From: Lachnospiraceae bacterium
GTDB lineage: Bacteria; Bacillota; Clostridia; Lachnospirales; Lachnospiraceae
Reading direction: 5' to 3'
DNA length: 64,000 bases
Assembly (NCBI GenBank): GCA_021202075.1
Contig: JAJQDT010000128.1
Location: 1 to 64,000, forward strand
A model generated the notes under the pieces. That model was not told the DNA's origin. It searched no databases and worked only from the letters and a program-made list of their open reading frames with translations. Below, in pieces: positions 60,666 to 64,000 of this stretch (within the stretch, counting starts at the first letter, position 1; every line of letters starts with the position of its first letter). A program made the translations under genes and the position numbers.

Positions 60666-61994
60666 ATGAGTAAACCGATTGTGGCGATTGTCGGCAGACC
60701 GAACGTGGGGAAATCGACCCTGTTCAATGCGCTGGCAGGCTCCAATATATCGATTGTAAAGGATACGCCGGGCGTGACGCGGGATCGCATTTATACGGAT
60801 GTCGAATGGCTGAACCTGAATTTTACGCTGATTGACACCGGCGGCATTGAGCCGGAGAGCAAGGATATCATGCTTTCCCAGATGCGCGAGCAGGCGCAGA
60901 TTGCGATCGATACAGCGGATGTGATTATTTTTATTGTTGACTGCCAGCAGGGGCTGGTGGACTCGGACGCGAAGGTGGCAGATATGCTCCGCCGCTCGCA
61001 TAAGCCGATCGTTCTGGTTGTGAATAAGGTAGACAGCTTTCAGAAATATCAGGCGGATGTCTTTGAGTTTTACAATCTTGGCATCGGTGATCCGGTGCCG
61101 ATCTCTGCGGCGAACCGGCAGGGGCTTGGCGATATGCTCGATGTGGTGACGTCTTATTTTGATCCGGAGAAGGTCTATACGGAGGAGGATGAGCGTCCAC
61201 GGATTGCCATTGTGGGCAAGCCGAATGTCGGCAAATCCTCCCTGATCAATAAGCTGCTTGGAGAAAACCGCCTGATCGTCACGGACATTGCGGGTACGAC
61301 GCGCGACGCGGTTGATGCTGTGGTCAAATGGAAAGGCAATGAGTACATTTTTATTGATACGGCGGGGCTGCGTCGGAAAAGCCGGATTAAGGAAGAGCTT
61401 GAGCGCTACAGCATCATCCGGACGGTTTCTGCCGTGGAACGTGCGGATGTTGTGGTCATGATGATTGACGCGACCGAGGGAGTGACGGAGCAGGACGCGC
61501 ACATCGCTGGAATTGCCCATGAGCGCGGCAAGGGGATTGTGATCGCGGTCAATAAGTGGGACGCGGTAGAGAAAGATGATAAGACGATCTATGAGCATAC
61601 GAGAAAAATCCGGCAGGTTCTTTCCTATATGCCGTATGCGGAGATTATTTTTATTTCGGCGGAAACCGGGCAGCGGCTGCCGAAGCTGTTTGATACGATT
61701 GACATGGTGATTCAGAATCAGTCGATGCGCGTGAAGACCGGTGTGCTCAATGAGATCATGGCGGAAGCTGTGGCGCTGCAGCAGCCGCCGTCTGACAAGG
61801 GGAAACGGCTGAAGCTCTATTATATCACGCAGGCGCGGGTGAAGCCGCCGACCTTTGTGGTCTTTGTCAATGACAAAGATCTGATGCATTTTTCCTATAC
61901 GAGATATCTGGAGAACCAGATAAGAAAAGCATTTGGATTCCGCGGGACTCCGCTGAAATTCATTATTCGGGAACGAAAGGATAAAGAGAGTTAA
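60666..61994 (+). CDS. der: GTPase Der (EngA), tandem G domains
   Basis: [33 protein letters not shown]. Confidence 0.97.
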   Translation: MSKPIVAIVGRPNVGKSTLFNALAGSNISIVKDTPGVTRDRIYTDVEWLNLNFTLIDTGGIEPESKDIMLSQMREQAQIAIDTADVIIFIVDCQQGLVDSDAKVADMLRRSHKPIVLVVNKVDSFQKYQADVFEFYNLGIGDPVPISAANRQGLGDMLDVVTSYFDPEKVYTEEDERPRIAIVGKPNVGKSSLINKLLGENRLIVTDIAGTTRDAVDAVVKWKGNEYIFIDTAGLRRKSRIKEELERYSIIRTVSAVERADVVVMMIDATEGVTEQDAHIAGIAHERGKGIVIAVNKWDAVEKDDKTIYEHTRKIRQVLSYMPYAEIIFISAETGQRLPKLFDTIDMVIQNQSMRVKTGVLNEIMAEAVALQQPPSDKGKRLKLYYITQARVKPPTFVVFVNDKDLMHFSYTRYLENQIRKAFGFRGTPLKFIIRERKDKES

Positions 61995-62641
61995 ATGGTA
62001 CGCGTAGCATGTATTCTGATTGGTTATCTGTTTGGCCTGTTTGAGACCAGCTATATTATCGGACGTCTGCACGGGATTGATATCCGTGATTATGGAAGCG
62101 GAAACGCGGGTACGACGAATATGTTCCGGACACTGGGAAAGGGCTGGGGTGCGCTTACGTTTATCGGCGACGGGCTGAAGCCTGTTTTCGCAGCGCTGGT
62201 TTCCTGGCTGATTTTTAGAAAAACATATGCGGATATCTGGCCGCTTCTCTGTGTATATACCGGGCTCGGCGCAGTGTTGGGACACAGCTTTCCTTTTTAC
62301 CTGGGCTTTCGGGGCGGAAAGGGGATTGCGACGACCGGCGGAACAACGCTTGCCCTGCATCCGGCGCTCTGCCTTCTGGCTATCATCGGATTCTGCATCG
62401 GTTTTTTCCTGACCGGATATGTGTCGGTCGGCTCTCTGATTGTGGCCGGGGGATTTTTCGTAGAATCTGTCATATTCGGGCAGCTCGGCATCCTTGATAT
62501 GACACAGAGATATCTGAATGAGCTGTATCTGATCGTAGCGGTCATCGCCGGGCTTGACTTTTACAGGCATCGCGGAAACATTGACCGGTTGCGAAAGGGT
62601 GAAGAGCGGAAAGCGGGATTTCTGGATAAATCGAAGAAGTA

Positions 62642-62642
<1 letters not shown>
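61995..62642 (+). CDS. plsY: Glycerol-3-phosphate acyltransferase PlsY
   Basis: DIRDYGSGNAGTTNMFRTLGKGWG; GHSFPFYLGFRGGKGIATTGG. Confidence 0.95.
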
Positions 62643-62837
<195 letters not shown>

Positions 62838-62889
62838 GTATCTTATGATCGGTGAAATGTGGAATTGAGCAGATACAGGAGGAATGTAA

Positions 62890-63897
62890 ATGGCGAAGAT
62901 TGGAATTATTGGTGCGGGCAGCTGGGGTCTCGCCCTTTCAAAGCTGTTATATGAAAATGGAAATGAGGTGACCCTGTGGTCGTTTCTGGAGTCGGATGCG
63001 GAGCTGATCCGGACGACTCATGAGCTCACGTCAAAGCTGCCGGGCGTGAAGCTGCCGGAGCAGATTGCGGTATCGTCCGACCTCTCGGAGGTGATTCCGG
63101 GGAAGGATGTTCTGGTACTGGTCAGCCCGTCCGCGGTAGTGCGGGAGACCGCAAAAAAGATGTGTCCGCTGGTGCCGGACGGTATGGTGATCGTGAACGC
63201 GGCAAAGGGGATAGAAGAAGGCTCTCTGATGACGATGACGGACATTATTGAAGAAGAGATTCCGCAGGCAAATGCGGCGGTGATCTCCGGTCCGAGCCAT
63301 GCGGAAGAGGTCGCGCGCTCTATGCCGACGACAATCGTCATCGGAGCCAGGGATGAGGCGACGGCCCGGATGCTGCAGAAGCTGTTTATGAGCCCGGTGT
63401 TTCGCGTCTATATCAGTTCGGACATGGTCGGGATCGAGCTGGGCGGCTCACTGAAAAATGTCATCGCGCTTGCGGCCGGTATTGCCGACGGTATGGGCTA
63501 TGGGGACAATGCGAAGGCAGCGCTGATCACGCGCGGGATCGTGGAAATTGCCCGGCTTGGCACAAAGATGGGCGGACATTTTGAGACCTTCTGCGGGCTG
63601 ACCGGAATCGGCGATCTGATTGTTACCTGCGCGAGCATGCACAGCCGCAACCGCCGGGCTGGAATTCTGCTCGGACAGGGCTACACGATGGAGGAGGCCA
63701 TGAAGGAGGTTAACATGGTCGTGGAAGGTGTATACTCCGCGAAGTCTGCGCTTGCGCTCGCCCGGAAATACCAGGTGGAACTGCCGATCATTGAGCAGGT
63801 AAACAAGGTGTTGTTCGAGGGAAAAAATCCGAAAGAGGCAGTGTCTGATCTGATGCTCCGCGACATGGGCGTCGAGAATTCGCTGGTTCCTTGGTAA
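62890..63897 (+). CDS. gpsA: Glycerol-3-phosphate dehydrogenase [NAD(P)+]
   Basis: GIIGAGSWGLALSKLLYENGNEVTLWS; LGGSLKNVIALAAGIADGMGYGDNAKAALITRG. Confidence 0.96.
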   Translation: MAKIGIIGAGSWGLALSKLLYENGNEVTLWSFLESDAELIRTTHELTSKLPGVKLPEQIAVSSDLSEVIPGKDVLVLVSPSAVVRETAKKMCPLVPDGMVIVNAAKGIEEGSLMTMTDIIEEEIPQANAAVISGPSHAEEVARSMPTTIVIGARDEATARMLQKLFMSPVFRVYISSDMVGIELGGSLKNVIALAAGIADGMGYGDNAKAALITRGIVEIARLGTKMGGHFETFCGLTGIGDLIVTCASMHSRNRRAGILLGQGYTMEEAMKEVNMVVEGVYSAKSALALARKYQVELPIIEQVNKVLFEGKNPKEAVSDLMLRDMGVENSLVPW

Positions 63898-63899
63898 GA

Positions 63900-63978
63900 A
63901 TCTGTCACGAAATAACCTGTGCATCTTGCACCGCCTAACGCGCGAATCGCAGTTCATAAAAGCCTCGACGCAGCCCGA
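63900..63978 (+). repeat. Dispersed intergenic repeat family A, copy A7
   Basis: tctgtcacgaaataacctgtgcatcttgcaccgcctaacgcgcgaatcgcagttcataaaagcctcgacgcagcccg. Confidence 0.9.
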
Positions 63979-64000
63979 AATTCAGGAAATGTTTTTTTTC

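Noticed and set aside
60573-62570. 665-aa minus-strand ORF opposite der/plsY
   Set aside because: Antisense of two well-recognised genes; composition typical of reverse-frame artefacts.

Overview
This 64 kb window looks like a chromosomal segment from a Clostridia/Lachnospiraceae-type Firmicute (inferred from protein families, gene order and codon style). It is mostly housekeeping genes on the + strand: nudC, alaS, rpsU, cls, dacF-like, scpA/scpB, xerD, leuA behind a T-box, folA, eno, thrC, ABC-F, rex, nnrDE, alr, mazF-like, yebC, tepA-like, uppP, ftsK, nfnA/nfnB-like, rlmH, citrate synthase, mgtE (-), prs, a DUF512 protein, der, plsY and gpsA. I saw no prophage, CRISPR array, rRNA or tRNA. 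The main unusual signals are: (1) an in-frame fusion of a precorrin-2 dehydrogenase-like (SirC/Met8) domain to a catalytically intact RNase HI; (2) several families of dispersed intergenic repeats, one (family C) with stems that appear to keep pairing while sequence changes; (3) an almost indel-free run of at least 28 heptanucleotide repeats between plsY and gpsA; (4) a candidate structured RNA of about 190 nt with its own promoter upstream of xerD; (5) a secreted, probably beta-helical protein with a 10 x 24 bp GGEAPSDA minisatellite; (6) an SGNH / DUF4358-like / MBOAT / DHHW cassette suggestive of surface glycan acylation; (7) a MazF-like toxin with no MazE next to it. No database search was possible, so family names come from recognised motifs and novelty is unverified.
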